Shown here: piece after piece, positions 21,246 through 29,993 of the stretch
Layout of the letters: the number at the start of each line of letters is the position of its first letter
Numbering within the stretch: the first letter of the stretch is position 1
DNA from: RGIG6307 sp964424345
GTDB taxonomy: Bacteria; Bacillota; Clostridia; Lachnospirales; Lachnospiraceae
Reading direction: 5' to 3'
Length of the DNA: 64,000 bases
NCBI GenBank assembly: GCA_964424345.1
Contig: CAYRIK010000002.1
Span: 31,667-95,666 of the forward strand
Notes under the pieces: generated by a model
The model's input: only the letters and a program-made list of their open reading frames with translations
Told to the model about the DNA's origin: nothing
Database searches by the model: none
Program-made: the position numbers and the translations under genes

Positions 21246-22346
21246 ATGGAAAGAATACAGCCAAACCGTATGGACAGGGGTTATTTTAAATATCAGGAAG
21301 AATTTGAAACAAAAGCATTAGAAGTACTCCGTTCCGGATGGTATGTTTTAGGCAAAGAGGTTTCCTCTTTTGAAGAAGAATTTGCTGCTTACGTTGGCTC
21401 AAAACACTGCGTTGGTGTTGCCAATGGTTTAGATGCACTTTGGATGGCTTTTCGTGTATTAGGTATTGGAAAAGGTGACGAGGTTTTAGTACAGGGAAAT
21501 ACCTATATCGCAAGCGTCATGGGTATCACGATAAATGGTGCTACACCTGTTTTTGTAGAACCAGACTCTTATTATCAGATAGATACAGACAAGTTAGAAT
21601 CATTGATTACCGAAAAAACAAAAGCAATCTTAGTCGTTCATTTATATGGTCATAATGCTAAAATGGACGAAGTTGTTGCTCTTTGCAAAAAATACAATCT
21701 TCGTTTAGTAGAAGACTGTGCACAATCTCATGGTTCTTGTTACAAAGGACAGATGTCTGGTACATTTGGTGATATTGGCTGCTTCTCTTTTTATCCATCT
21801 AAAAATTTAGGAGCATTTGGAGATGCTGGTGCTATCACAACAAATGATCCAAAAATTGCTCAGGATTTCCGTATCCTTCGTAATTACGGAAGTGAAAAAC
21901 GTTATTATAACAAGATTGTAGGAACAAATTCCCGTCTTGATGAATTACAAGCTGCTCTTTTGCGTGTTCGTCTTACCCATTTAGATGAACTTACAAAAGA
22001 ACGTCAACAACTTGCTGCACGTTATACCCAGTCAATCTGCAATGACCTTCTTATTTTACCAACGGAACGCCCAGATACTACAAACGTATGGCATCAGTAT
22101 GTAATCCGCTGTAAGCATCGTGACAAACTGATTGCTCATTTAGACAATCTTGGTATCGGTACAATTATCCACTACCCTATTCCTCCGCATCTTGCTGAGG
22201 CATATCAGTATTTGGGACACAAAGAAGGTGCTTTTCCAATCACTGAACAGTATGCTCATGAAGTATTATCTATTCCAATGTATAACGGTATGACTACAGA
22301 GGAACAAGATCGTGTCATTGATGCATTAAACAGTTTTACTATTTGA
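21246..22346 (+). CDS. DegT/DnrJ/EryC1-family sugar aminotransferase (FdtB/QdtB-like)
   Basis: This 366-residue PLP-dependent enzyme has the internal aldimine Lys186 in SFYPSKNLGAFGDAG and the GGRLD-like segment TNSRLDELQAAL. The family transaminates nucleotide-linked keto-sugars. The FdtA/QdtA-type cupin immediately downstream points to a 3-keto-6-deoxyhexose substrate, giving a dTDP-3-amino-3,6-dideoxyhexose. The start at 21246 (MERIQPNR) has AAGGT about 9 nt upstream; an ATG at 21222 is possible. First gene of a plus-strand three-gene operon. Confidence 0.88.
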   Translation: MERIQPNRMDRGYFKYQEEFETKALEVLRSGWYVLGKEVSSFEEEFAAYVGSKHCVGVANGLDALWMAFRVLGIGKGDEVLVQGNTYIASVMGITINGATPVFVEPDSYYQIDTDKLESLITEKTKAILVVHLYGHNAKMDEVVALCKKYNLRLVEDCAQSHGSCYKGQMSGTFGDIGCFSFYPSKNLGAFGDAGAITTNDPKIAQDFRILRNYGSEKRYYNKIVGTNSRLDELQAALLRVRLTHLDELTKERQQLAARYTQSICNDLLILPTERPDTTNVWHQYVIRCKHRDKLIAHLDNLGIGTIIHYPIPPHLAEAYQYLGHKEGAFPITEQYAHEVLSIPMYNGMTTEEQDRVIDALNSFTI

Positions 22347-22362
22347 TGTTAGGAGAAACATT

Positions 22363-22791
22363 TTGAAATTATCAGAACAGGTAAAGATTTTAGATTTTGT
22401 AGAACGCGGTGACGAGCGCGGCAATTTAGTCGTGATTGAAGGAGAAAATCAGGATATTCCATTTGATATCAAGCGCGTATTTTATATTTATGGTTCAGAT
22501 GCTACTGTTGTAAGAGGTCAGCATGCGAACCGACGCACAAAGTTTGTGCTGATCAATGTAGCTGGTCAGAGTAAAGTCAAAGTAGATAATGGTTATGAAA
22601 CCCAGATTATTTCTTTGGACAAGCCACGAATGGGATTATTTCTGGATACGATGGTATGGAAAGATATGTATGATTTTTCCCCAGATTCTACATTGCTGGT
22701 ATTATGCAGTGAGCATTATGACGGAAGTGAATATATCCGTAATTATGATGCCTACATAAAAGAAGTAAGAGAGGGAATTACAAATGAGTAA
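22363..22791 (+). CDS. FdtA/QdtA-family sugar 3,4-ketoisomerase (cupin)
   Basis: This 142-residue single cupin belongs to the WxcM-like/FdtA group, with conserved DERGNLVVIEG, the VRGQHANRRTKFVLINV motif holding the catalytic His, and WKDMYDFSPDSTLLVLCSEHYD. It moves the keto group of dTDP-4-keto-6-deoxyglucose from C4 to C3 so the aminotransferase can act. The start is TTG (22363) with AGGAGA 6 nt upstream. It overlaps the following glycosyltransferase gene by 8 nt. Confidence 0.88.
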   Translation: MKLSEQVKILDFVERGDERGNLVVIEGENQDIPFDIKRVFYIYGSDATVVRGQHANRRTKFVLINVAGQSKVKVDNGYETQIISLDKPRMGLFLDTMVWKDMYDFSPDSTLLVLCSEHYDGSEYIRNYDAYIKEVREGITNE

Positions 22792-23722
22792 AATATCTAT
22801 CGTAGTGCCAGTATACTGGAATTCCGATACCTTAATGCTTTTATACGAAGATATGAAAGCAAAAATCTTAGAAAAATTAGGCGATTATGAATTAGTATTC
22901 GTAGATGACGGTTCAGGAGATAATTCTTGGGAAATTATGAACCAGATTCGTGACATGGACAGCCATGTACAGTGTGTAAAGCTTTCCAGAAATTTTGGTG
23001 AACACGCAGCTTTACTTGCCGGATTATCTGTTTGTACCGGAGACTGTGCGGTTACAAAACAAGCTGACCTTCAGGAAGACAGCGAAATCATTTTAGAAAT
23101 GTACGAAAGCTGGAAACGTGGAAATAAAGTTGTTTTAGCAGTTCGTGAAGATCGTGATGAAAGTCCAGTCAAAGTATTTTTTGCAAATATGTATTATGCA
23201 ATTGTTCGTAAGACAATTACTAAAAATATGCCAAAAGGCGGATGTGACTGCTATCTTTTAGACCGTCAGGTCATCGAAGTGCTTCAACAGTTAAACGAGA
23301 AAAACTCTTCTCTTACACTCCAGGTACTTTGGGCAGGCTTCCAGACAGATCATGTATACTTCCATAGAAAAGATCGTGAGATTGGAGAATCCAGATGGAC
23401 ATTTTCCAAAAAGTTCAAACTTGTACTTGACTCTATGATGAGTTTTTCTTATGTTCCAATCCGTATGATGAGCATCGTTGGTGTGATCTTTGATATTTTA
23501 GCAGTCATTATGTTCCTTTATGTATTGATTGAAAAATTCACAATTGGAACTCCAATTGCTGGATGGACTTCTTTAATGTGTGTGGTACTGCTTTCTTCCG
23601 GACTCATCTTATTGACACTTGGTATTTTAGGAGAATATGTTTGGAGAGCATTAGATGCAGCCAGAACAAGACCTCCTTTTATCATTGATGTAGTAAAAAA
23701 AGCGACAGACGATATTTCATAA
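22784..23722 (+). CDS. Membrane glycosyltransferase family 2 (GtrB/DPM1-like)
   Basis: This 312-residue protein has a GT2 catalytic domain (1-225) with ISIVVPVYWNSD and FVDDGSGDNSW, then KQADLQEDSE. Two C-terminal membrane segments (about 232-255 and 265-290) follow. This layout is typical of enzymes that move a sugar from a nucleotide donor to polyprenyl phosphate for later flipping. It completes the operon that makes a modified deoxy-amino sugar. A GtrA-type flippase gene lies about 2 kb away on the other strand. Confidence 0.88.
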   Translation: MSKISIVVPVYWNSDTLMLLYEDMKAKILEKLGDYELVFVDDGSGDNSWEIMNQIRDMDSHVQCVKLSRNFGEHAALLAGLSVCTGDCAVTKQADLQEDSEIILEMYESWKRGNKVVLAVREDRDESPVKVFFANMYYAIVRKTITKNMPKGGCDCYLLDRQVIEVLQQLNEKNSSLTLQVLWAGFQTDHVYFHRKDREIGESRWTFSKKFKLVLDSMMSFSYVPIRMMSIVGVIFDILAVIMFLYVLIEKFTIGTPIAGWTSLMCVVLLSSGLILLTLGILGEYVWRALDAARTRPPFIIDVVKKATDDIS

Positions 23723-23725
23723 TAA

Positions 23726-23765
23726 AAAAAGCTATGAAACAGATAAAACTGCTTCATAGCTTTTT
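23726..23765. terminator. Bidirectional terminator between convergent operons
   Basis: AAAAAGCTATGAA (23726-23738) pairs with TTCATAGCTTTTT (23753-23765), with an extra CAG/CTG pairing inside. It ends both the plus-strand glycosyltransferase operon and the minus-strand HAD gene. Confidence 0.9.
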
Positions 23766-23774
23766 ATTTTTATA

Positions 23775-24569
23775 TTAAATATATGGTATTATTTCACTGC
23801 AGTCTTTTAATACGATATCAGGTTTTACATCAGATGCCTCTAATATTTCCTGTGTTGTCTCTCCGCTCATTACCAATACGGCCGCAACGCCTGCATTAAG
23901 TCCGCTCTTTACGTCTGTATAAATACGATCCCCAAATACTGCTGTCTCTTCTTTTGTACAGCCATACTTTTCCATCGCAAGCTCTGCCATCAATGCTTCT
24001 GGTTTGCCAATTACAATTGGTCGCTTTTTCGTTGCGTTATAAATCATATCACAAACGCTGCCGCAATCAGGCACACTGCCAAATTCTGTAGGACAAACAT
24101 AGTCCGGATTTGTTGCAATGTATGGAAGCTCTCTTGTCAAAAGCAAATAGCTAACGTCATGCAGTTTTTTAAAGGTCAATTCTGTATCAAACCCCATAAC
24201 AATGCAATCCACCTCATCAAGCTCTTCTGTAACAACAAATCCTTCCTTACGAAGTTCATTTTTCAAAGAAGCTGTACCACATACATAAAGTCTGGCATTT
24301 GGATGATGCAGTTTTAAATAATAAGCTGTTGCCTGAGAAGATGTGGAAAAATCTTCCTCTGTAGATGCAATACCAAGCTTTTCTAATTTTTTGACATAGT
24401 CCACAACACTCTTAGAAGAGTTATTTGTAATAAAAAGATACTTTTTACCTGCCTTGCGAATTTTATCTAACAATGCTGGTGTAAATTCATACAAACGATC
24501 CCCTAAATACAGTGTTCCGTCCATATCAAACAAAAATAATTTAATCTTACTAAAATCCTGTAACTCCAT
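23775..24569 (-). CDS. HAD-IIA family phosphatase (NagD-like)
   Basis: This 264-residue phosphatase has the nucleophile motif FDMDGTLYLGD near residue 15, ITNNSSKS as motif II, and a C-terminal GDRIYTDVKSGLNAG acid motif. The C2a cap marks the NagD/AraL/4-nitrophenylphosphatase group. Some relatives dephosphorylate glycerol-3-phosphate or phosphoglycolate; next to a G3P-dehydrogenase-like gene this is tempting but unproven. The start at 24569 (MELQDF) has GAGG 6 nt upstream; a TTG at 24581 lacks an SD. Confidence 0.88.
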   Translation of the reverse strand: MELQDFSKIKLFLFDMDGTLYLGDRLYEFTPALLDKIRKAGKKYLFITNNSSKSVVDYVKKLEKLGIASTEEDFSTSSQATAYYLKLHHPNARLYVCGTASLKNELRKEGFVVTEELDEVDCIVMGFDTELTFKKLHDVSYLLLTRELPYIATNPDYVCPTEFGSVPDCGSVCDMIYNATKKRPIVIGKPEALMAELAMEKYGCTKEETAVFGDRIYTDVKSGLNAGVAAVLVMSGETTQEILEASDVKPDIVLKDCSEIIPYI

Positions 24570-24581
24570 AACAGTCCTCAA

Positions 24582-25634
24582 TTAGTTATTTGTATAAGTT
24601 GTAAAGCTTTCCCATGGAATGTTTACTTCTTTCTTTTCTGTGATGATTTCATCAATATGTAATAATAATGGGAAGTCTTTTGCATCTAATACGCCATTTG
24701 CAACATTGTATTTTACAGCTCTTGCTACTCTTTCTGCTACAACTAAAGATTCTAATGTAACACCCTTAAGTTCAGCTTTTGCTTCATCAATGTTTAAACC
24801 ACGACCAAGTAAGATACCAACTAATCTTGTACGTCCGCCATATACTGTTACATATAAGTCACCTACACCTACACAAAGGTTGTCTAAAGTAAGTGCTTTC
24901 TGGAACTCTAATAAGCGATACATTTCTTTTGCTGCCTGTCCGAAAACAGCTGCCTGAGAGTTGAAATGAAGTTCGCTGTCTAAACCAAATGCTTTCTGAT
25001 TTAAACCGATTGTAAGTGCGATACCAAGTGCATAGCCGTTCTTTAATGCAACAGCACTTTCAATACCTGTTACATCTGTTGTAAGGCTGATATGATAATA
25101 ATCTGTTGCCATAACGCTCTTTAAGAACTCTAAGTCTTCCATGTTCTTACCACAGAAAGCAACTTCTGTCTGGTCATGTGCTACTAATTCATAACTTGTA
25201 CAAGGACCACCGATTGCATTTAAAGAAAGTTTCTTACCGATTGAATCTAACTTCTGCTGCCATAAATCTGGATATGTTAATAACTTGCCATCTTCTGTAT
25301 CCATAAGACCCTTTGTTACTGTAAGAACCTTCATACCATCTGGAATGATTGGTAAAATATTGTCAGCAAACCATTCTACACCAAAGCTGCTTACGCCGCC
25401 GATTACCATGTCTGCTCCAACTAAAGCTTCTTCTACTTCTTCAATCTGATAGAATTTGATACCTTCTGGGAATTTCTTATCAAATTTTAAATGCTTGTTT
25501 TCTTTTTTGCAGTTGTCAATGATCTCTCTGTCAAGATGTGTACCTACGATTCTTACTTCGTGTCCATTTTCTCTTGCAGGGAATGCAAGAGCAGAACCCA
25601 TCATACCTGCACCAATAATTGTTACTGTTGCCAT
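24582..25634 (-). CDS. GpsA-like NAD(P)-dependent glycerol-3-phosphate dehydrogenase
   Basis: This 350-residue Rossmann protein has N-terminal GAGMMGSALAFPARENGHEV and the catalytic region ESAVALKNGYALG with the Lys of GpsA-type enzymes, then VGVGDLYVTVYGGR. It should reduce dihydroxyacetone phosphate to sn-glycerol 3-phosphate or act on a close analogue. The dinucleotide loop differs from standard GpsA (GSWGTAL). The main gpsA may be elsewhere, with this copy serving a surface glycan pathway. The HAD gene follows directly and gtrA precedes it by 22 nt. Confidence 0.82.
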   Translation of the reverse strand: MATVTIIGAGMMGSALAFPARENGHEVRIVGTHLDREIIDNCKKENKHLKFDKKFPEGIKFYQIEEVEEALVGADMVIGGVSSFGVEWFADNILPIIPDGMKVLTVTKGLMDTEDGKLLTYPDLWQQKLDSIGKKLSLNAIGGPCTSYELVAHDQTEVAFCGKNMEDLEFLKSVMATDYYHISLTTDVTGIESAVALKNGYALGIALTIGLNQKAFGLDSELHFNSQAAVFGQAAKEMYRLLEFQKALTLDNLCVGVGDLYVTVYGGRTRLVGILLGRGLNIDEAKAELKGVTLESLVVAERVARAVKYNVANGVLDAKDFPLLLHIDEIITEKKEVNIPWESFTTYTNN

Positions 25635-25656
25635 ATTAATTACCTTCTTTCATATA

Positions 25657-26157
25657 TTATGTACGCTTCCGATATGCCCAATATTTATTGATAATATAAT
25701 TTATCGGAATCGTAATGATCAAATTGATTGCAGCTGCAAGAATTTCAGATAGCAGTTTCATATCCAGCATAATTCCCAGCTTTCCTAATAATCCCAATAT
25801 ACCTACTTGCTGCAATACATACAGCACTGGACTCATAAATTGCTCCAGTTTTACAATTTCCAGCCAGAATACTAACAATCCGGCACTTAACAGCATACTG
25901 AAACCATATGTTGCATACGTTTTGAGCAATGTTTTCCACCAAACTCTCTGCTCTCCATCTTCTGCTTTGAATACAAACTTATTGCTCCAATAATACGCAT
26001 TTAAAATACTGATCAGATTACCTATGATATTTGCAGCCAGATAATGTACACCAAAAAATAATAATATGACATAAATCCCTTCGCAAATGATCGTATTTGA
26101 TAATCCTACGATACAAAATTTTATAAACTGTAATGTGGATTTTAATCGTTCTTTCAA
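25657..26157 (-). CDS. GtrA-like membrane protein
   Basis: This 166-residue protein has four membrane segments and GtrA-family features: QFIKFCIVGLSNTIICEGIY at the start, NAYYWSNKFVF in the first loop, and NYIINKYWAYRKR at the end. GtrA proteins are thought to flip polyprenyl-phosphate sugars or take part in cell-surface glycosylation. It begins a minus-strand trio with the GpsA-like and HAD genes, facing the GtrB-like operon. Confidence 0.88.
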   Translation of the reverse strand: MKERLKSTLQFIKFCIVGLSNTIICEGIYVILLFFGVHYLAANIIGNLISILNAYYWSNKFVFKAEDGEQRVWWKTLLKTYATYGFSMLLSAGLLVFWLEIVKLEQFMSPVLYVLQQVGILGLLGKLGIMLDMKLLSEILAAAINLIITIPINYIINKYWAYRKRT

Positions 26158-26187
26158 AATATAATCACTTTGTTTCTGTAGTATTAA

Positions 26188-26784
26188 TTAAACATTCTTT
26201 ACAATCTTAGCAGTTGCTTTTGCAATTACACCACCTGCGACTGTTGTTGCAATCCATTCCACCACGCCATTAATGCCGACAAATGCAACACAGAATAAAA
26301 ATACGTTTGCACCTGCTGCATTTAAACTCTGAATATAGTCTGTATTCCAGAAGCATACCATCAAAAGACCTACAAAGAATAATGTATTTAATACAGCTGT
26401 CACGAAACCGCCTACAAAGAAGCATACAGTGTTTGTCTTATCTGCTTTGATTAATGCTTTAAAAATCAGACCTGCAAGATAGCCTTCCAAAATACGAGTT
26501 GGTACACATACTAAAAATGTTAAAATAGGATTAATTCCTAAAAGCACTGCACCAAATGCACTCATACCGAAACACTGGTAAAAACTTGTCAGACCAAACA
26601 CACCGCCTACAACGGCACCTGCTGTTGGTCCCATTACCATAGCTGCTACTGCTACTGGAATGGTGATTAATGAAATTTCCAATCCTGCTGTTCTTAAATA
26701 GCCGAGTGGAGTAAATGCCATGATCAAAACAATGGCGATAAGTATGGCCATCTGTGCCATCTTAATTGTTTTTGTACTACGCAT
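26188..26784 (-). CDS. ECF transporter substrate-binding (S) subunit, probably pantothenate-type
   Basis: This 198-residue protein has six hydrophobic segments and the N-terminal S-component pattern KMAQMAILIAIVLIMAFTPLGYL, needed for docking with the EcfT scaffold. The pantothenate kinase gene just upstream suggests the substrate is pantothenate or a related CoA precursor (PanT-like). EcfA/EcfT genes are not in the window, so it would share a general energising module. It has its own promoter at 26849-26877 and SD AGGAGG. Confidence 0.82.
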   Translation of the reverse strand: MRSTKTIKMAQMAILIAIVLIMAFTPLGYLRTAGLEISLITIPVAVAAMVMGPTAGAVVGGVFGLTSFYQCFGMSAFGAVLLGINPILTFLVCVPTRILEGYLAGLIFKALIKADKTNTVCFFVGGFVTAVLNTLFFVGLLMVCFWNTDYIQSLNAAGANVFLFCVAFVGINGVVEWIATTVAGGVIAKATAKIVKNV

Positions 26785-26848
26785 ACAAAATCCTCCTAAA
26801 AATATAAAATGTTATTGTTTCTGCCTACGCAAAATACAATACATTGGC

Positions 26849-26877
26849 ATTTTAGCATGGACTTTGTCTTGTTGCAA
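26849..26877 (-). promoter_or_regulatory. Promoter of the ECF S-subunit gene
   Basis: On the minus strand, TTGCAA (26872-26877), 17-nt spacer, TAAAAT (26849-26854), about 65 nt upstream of the start. Confidence 0.7.
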
Positions 26878-26912
26878 CCCTTTTCCAAATCTGCTTTGCA
26901 AAAAATACAATA

Positions 26913-27752
26913 CTAAACAGGAATACATTCCTCTGCACTTGCAAGAGCTGCACCAATTGCTGTGCCAAATACTGCATGTTCCGGAACAACAAAATAAACG
27001 CCTTCTCCAGCTAATTCTGCACATTCTTTGGAAATAAAATCACATTCTTTAAAATTTGCCAAAGAACCAATCAATATAAATTCTTTGATTCCTCTATCTT
27101 GTGCAATCAATGTACCTGTATGACATATATTTTCAATGACCATATGAAGAATACCTGCTGCAATATCTTCTCTTGTAGCCATCTCATCTACTTTTCCAAA
27201 ATTTGCTGCTGTTACATTTAAGTTTAATCCAGGAAGCGGATTTTTAGAAATATCACCAATTCTAAGATCAATATGTCTAAAATCTCCGTGTGCAGCCAAT
27301 TCCTGAATAACCTCAATATCTCTTGTATTTAATAAAAGCTTAGACAGACCAAGGATTGTACCACCGCCAATTGCAATTCCTCCAAGGTATGTAAACTTAT
27401 CTTCTTCTACAAGTACATAAGAAGTACCAGTACCCATGCTGACAACTACGCCTTTTTCTTCTTTGGAGAAATAACGTCCGCCGCCACCATTTGCAACAAA
27501 CTCGTCTACTTTAAAAGTTGGTATTCCATATATCGGTTTTGTTACACTAGAACTTCCTACTCCTGTTAAATGAATTTCTGCGATATCGCTTAAATCCAAC
27601 TCGTTTTCTGTCAGAAACTGTCCAAATGCTCCAAATAAGGACGCAATCGGATTACTGGCCTCTACTTGAATGCACTTTAATAATTCCGTTCCTAAAAAAC
27701 CGGAAATCTTAGTAGTACTTCCACCAATATCAATTCCTACAATTGTATTCAT
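26913..27752 (-). CDS. coaW: Type II pantothenate kinase
   Basis: This 279-residue ASKHA-fold kinase has the N-terminal phosphate motif GIDIGGSTTKISGF and VVVSMGTGTSYVLVEE near residue 100, then AIGGGTILGLSKLL. This is the eukaryote/staphylococcal-type (CoaW) enzyme, unlike bacterial CoaA or CoaX. It phosphorylates pantothenate, the first step of CoA synthesis, and usually escapes CoA feedback. An ECF S-subunit gene follows with its own promoter. A dyad overlaps the promoter. Confidence 0.92.
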   Translation of the reverse strand: MNTIVGIDIGGSTTKISGFLGTELLKCIQVEASNPIASLFGAFGQFLTENELDLSDIAEIHLTGVGSSSVTKPIYGIPTFKVDEFVANGGGGRYFSKEEKGVVVSMGTGTSYVLVEEDKFTYLGGIAIGGGTILGLSKLLLNTRDIEVIQELAAHGDFRHIDLRIGDISKNPLPGLNLNVTAANFGKVDEMATREDIAAGILHMVIENICHTGTLIAQDRGIKEFILIGSLANFKECDFISKECAELAGEGVYFVVPEHAVFGTAIGAALASAEECIPV

Positions 27753-27799
27753 AAATTATTGAACCCCACAATCTATTTAGTTTCATCAATATTATATAT

Positions 27800-27828
27800 A
27801 TTGTACCATTTACGCACTTATCCGTAAA
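27800..27828 (-). promoter_or_regulatory. Promoter of coaW with overlapping operator-like dyad
   Basis: On the minus strand, TTTACG (27823-27828), 17-nt spacer, TACAAT (27800-27805). The exact inverted repeat TTTACG-8 nt-CGTAAA covers 27809-27828, the -35 and most of the spacer, where a repressor would block polymerase. Confidence 0.6.
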
Positions 27829-27846
27829 CAAATGTCTTAAAAATAA

Positions 27847-27891
27847 TACAAAAAAACAGAAGCAACTTTTCAAAAGAAAAATCACTTCTGT
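27847..27891 (-). terminator. Terminator downstream of the serine hydrolase gene
   Basis: ACAGAAG and CTTCTGT arms with further AACTTTTC/GAAAAAT pairing (27856-27891) are followed on the minus strand by seven T. It separates the hydrolase transcript from coaW. Confidence 0.85.
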
Positions 27892-27919
27892 TGTATATTT
27901 GTCATTTTTTAAACGTATT

Positions 27920-29104
27920 CTATTTATCCAAGCAAGAATAGATAACATTTCGAAGTCTTGGCTGATAGAAATTTTCTCTTGGATTTAAGCAATGCTGTAC
28001 ATAGAATACACCAAGTTTTGCCGTCGGATCCACATATACGCTGGAACCTGCTGCTCCACCCCAGCCAAATTCACCTATATTTGCAAGGCTTCCTGATAAA
28101 GCTGGATCTGTATGTGTACGCACACCCAAACCATATCCATGACCATTAAAAAATCCACCCCAGCTAAAATATGGCTTCTGCTGTGAAGTAAGACGATCTG
28201 TTCGCATCAAATCTACAGTATATGGAGATAAAACACGCTCTCCATTGATACCTGTTCCTCCATTTGCCAATGCAGCTGTCAATTTTGCATAGTCAAATGC
28301 TGTCGTAATAATGCCTGCACCGCCACTATCGTATTCTGGACCCAAAATATATACATTCCCTTTTCCGCCATCTACAAAAATACCTTCTTTAGCATTTCCG
28401 CTTTTCTGCGCTTCTACAGGATCAAAATCTGCATCTTTTTCAGATACAAATCTATATTTTGGAGCAATCTTTGCTTCTATTTCAGGTGTTACATGATAAA
28501 AGCTTTCGTTCATATCCAGTGGTTTAAAAATATGTTCTGTAACATAATCTCTAAACTTCTGTCCTGAAATAACACTTACCAATGCAGCCAATACATCATG
28601 TGCTAAACTATATTCCCATTTTGTACCAGGATCATAGATCAAAGGATCTTCTGCAAGACATTTGATTGTTTCTACTGTATCCATCTGACCGTTTGTACGT
28701 TCTCTTGCTTTTTGAAAAGCAGGCGCATTCAAATTGTAGCTAAATCCTGCTGTCATGGAGAACAAATCTCCTACGCGAATCGCTCTGTTGGCTTTTCTGA
28801 TTTCCCCTTCTGGCGTTTTCACATTCATATAACGAAACTCAGGAATATACTCAAATAATGGATCAGATAACATCATCTTTCCTTGTTCTAAAAGCTGTGC
28901 TGCTGCTGTAACCGTTGTAAGCTTAGAGCAGGAATAAATATAAAAATGTTCCTCTCCTGTCATAGGAGCCTTTGCTTCTAAGTCAGAATAACCACTTGCG
29001 TAATGATATGCAAGCTTTCCATCTTTATAAATTACGATTGCATTTCCCGGTGTACGCTCTGCAGCCATAAAATCAAGGAAATTTTTTACGTTTGTAAAAT
29101 CCAT
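27920..29104 (-). CDS. Serine hydrolase of the beta-lactamase/esterase (class C-like) family
   Basis: This 394-residue protein has the penicillin-binding fold signature SxxK as SCSK (Ser58 nucleophile, Lys61) and the second catalytic element as YSL in KWEYSLAHDVLA, in place of the usual YxN. A C-terminal GHGYGLGV segment replaces KTG. It has no signal peptide, so it is likely a cytoplasmic esterase or peptidase rather than a resistance enzyme. It starts 2 nt after the EEP-family gene. Confidence 0.87.
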   Translation of the reverse strand: MDFTNVKNFLDFMAAERTPGNAIVIYKDGKLAYHYASGYSDLEAKAPMTGEEHFYIYSCSKLTTVTAAAQLLEQGKMMLSDPLFEYIPEFRYMNVKTPEGEIRKANRAIRVGDLFSMTAGFSYNLNAPAFQKARERTNGQMDTVETIKCLAEDPLIYDPGTKWEYSLAHDVLAALVSVISGQKFRDYVTEHIFKPLDMNESFYHVTPEIEAKIAPKYRFVSEKDADFDPVEAQKSGNAKEGIFVDGGKGNVYILGPEYDSGGAGIITTAFDYAKLTAALANGGTGINGERVLSPYTVDLMRTDRLTSQQKPYFSWGGFFNGHGYGLGVRTHTDPALSGSLANIGEFGWGGAAGSSVYVDPTAKLGVFYVQHCLNPRENFYQPRLRNVIYSCLDK

Positions 29105-29106
29105 AT

Positions 29107-29895
29107 TTATGCCTCTAAATCGATTACTGCACTGATTGGATAATGATCAGATAAATGAATGTTATTTAACTTACTGTTCCAGATTTCTACACTTTCTACA
29201 TGTGTAGCTAAATTTTCGCTTGTAAAGATATAATCAATCTTACATTCTGCATTTGGATCACTAAATCCATGATAAGATACTGGAATAGAAGCTGTAATAT
29301 CTACTAATGTTTCATCTTTGCATTCGTTGATATATGTAATAGCAGGACCTGTTGGGATTTCATTGAAATCGCCAAGTAAAATAATTTCTGCTGGCATTTT
29401 CTTTTTGTCTTCTGCAATCTTTTCTAATACAACCTGCATACCCTGAGCCTTTGCTTCAGATTCGATATGATCTAAATGTACATCATATACACGAAGCATC
29501 TTGCCTGTTTCTTTATGACGAAGTAATAAATCAATACAGATACGAGGATATTCGCTCTGTGCTTCAAATCTTGTTGCAGGTACATATGGCTGTGGACTGA
29601 TCCAGAAAATATCAAGACCACAAAGCATAATCTCTGATTTCTTTACAGCAACATATAAACCTTCTCCATCGAAGTTTTCTAATCTTCCCTGACCATAGAA
29701 TGCATATTCTGGGAATAATTTTTCTAATATTTCTAACTGCTGTGCAACTACTTCCTGAAAAGCAATGATATCAGGCTGTTCTTTTTTGATTTTGTCATAG
29801 ATTAAACCGATACGATGCACAAATGCATTCTGGTTGTTTCTTACTGCATAGCAACACCATAAATTATAAGTTACTACTTTAAGTTTCTTACTCAT
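29107..29895 (-). CDS. Endonuclease/exonuclease/phosphatase (EEP) family enzyme
   Basis: This 262-residue protein has the DNase I-like core: VVTYNLWC at the start, FQEVVAQQ with the metal-binding Glu, VYDVHLDH, LLGDFNEIPTG and the C-terminal SDHYPISAVI His. Substrates in the family range from nucleic acids to sphingolipids and phosphoesters, so the reaction is open. The start at 29895 (MSKKLKVV) is set by GGAGG 7 nt upstream. It is cytoplasmic and coupled to the serine hydrolase gene. Confidence 0.88.
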   Translation of the reverse strand: MSKKLKVVTYNLWCCYAVRNNQNAFVHRIGLIYDKIKKEQPDIIAFQEVVAQQLEILEKLFPEYAFYGQGRLENFDGEGLYVAVKKSEIMLCGLDIFWISPQPYVPATRFEAQSEYPRICIDLLLRHKETGKMLRVYDVHLDHIESEAKAQGMQVVLEKIAEDKKKMPAEIILLGDFNEIPTGPAITYINECKDETLVDITASIPVSYHGFSDPNAECKIDYIFTSENLATHVESVEIWNSKLNNIHLSDHYPISAVIDLEA

Positions 29896-29993
29896 TATTG
29901 TTCCTCCATTAAGCTTCGTATTTATAAACCGACGCTTTTCCCAGTATTCTACTACACTTCCTTTTATTTTACAACCTTTTCTCCAAGATAATC

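Noticed and set aside
23726..23765. Hairpin as part of the repeat family
   Set aside because: The stem sequence (AGCTATGAA) is unrelated and it behaves as a normal bidirectional terminator.
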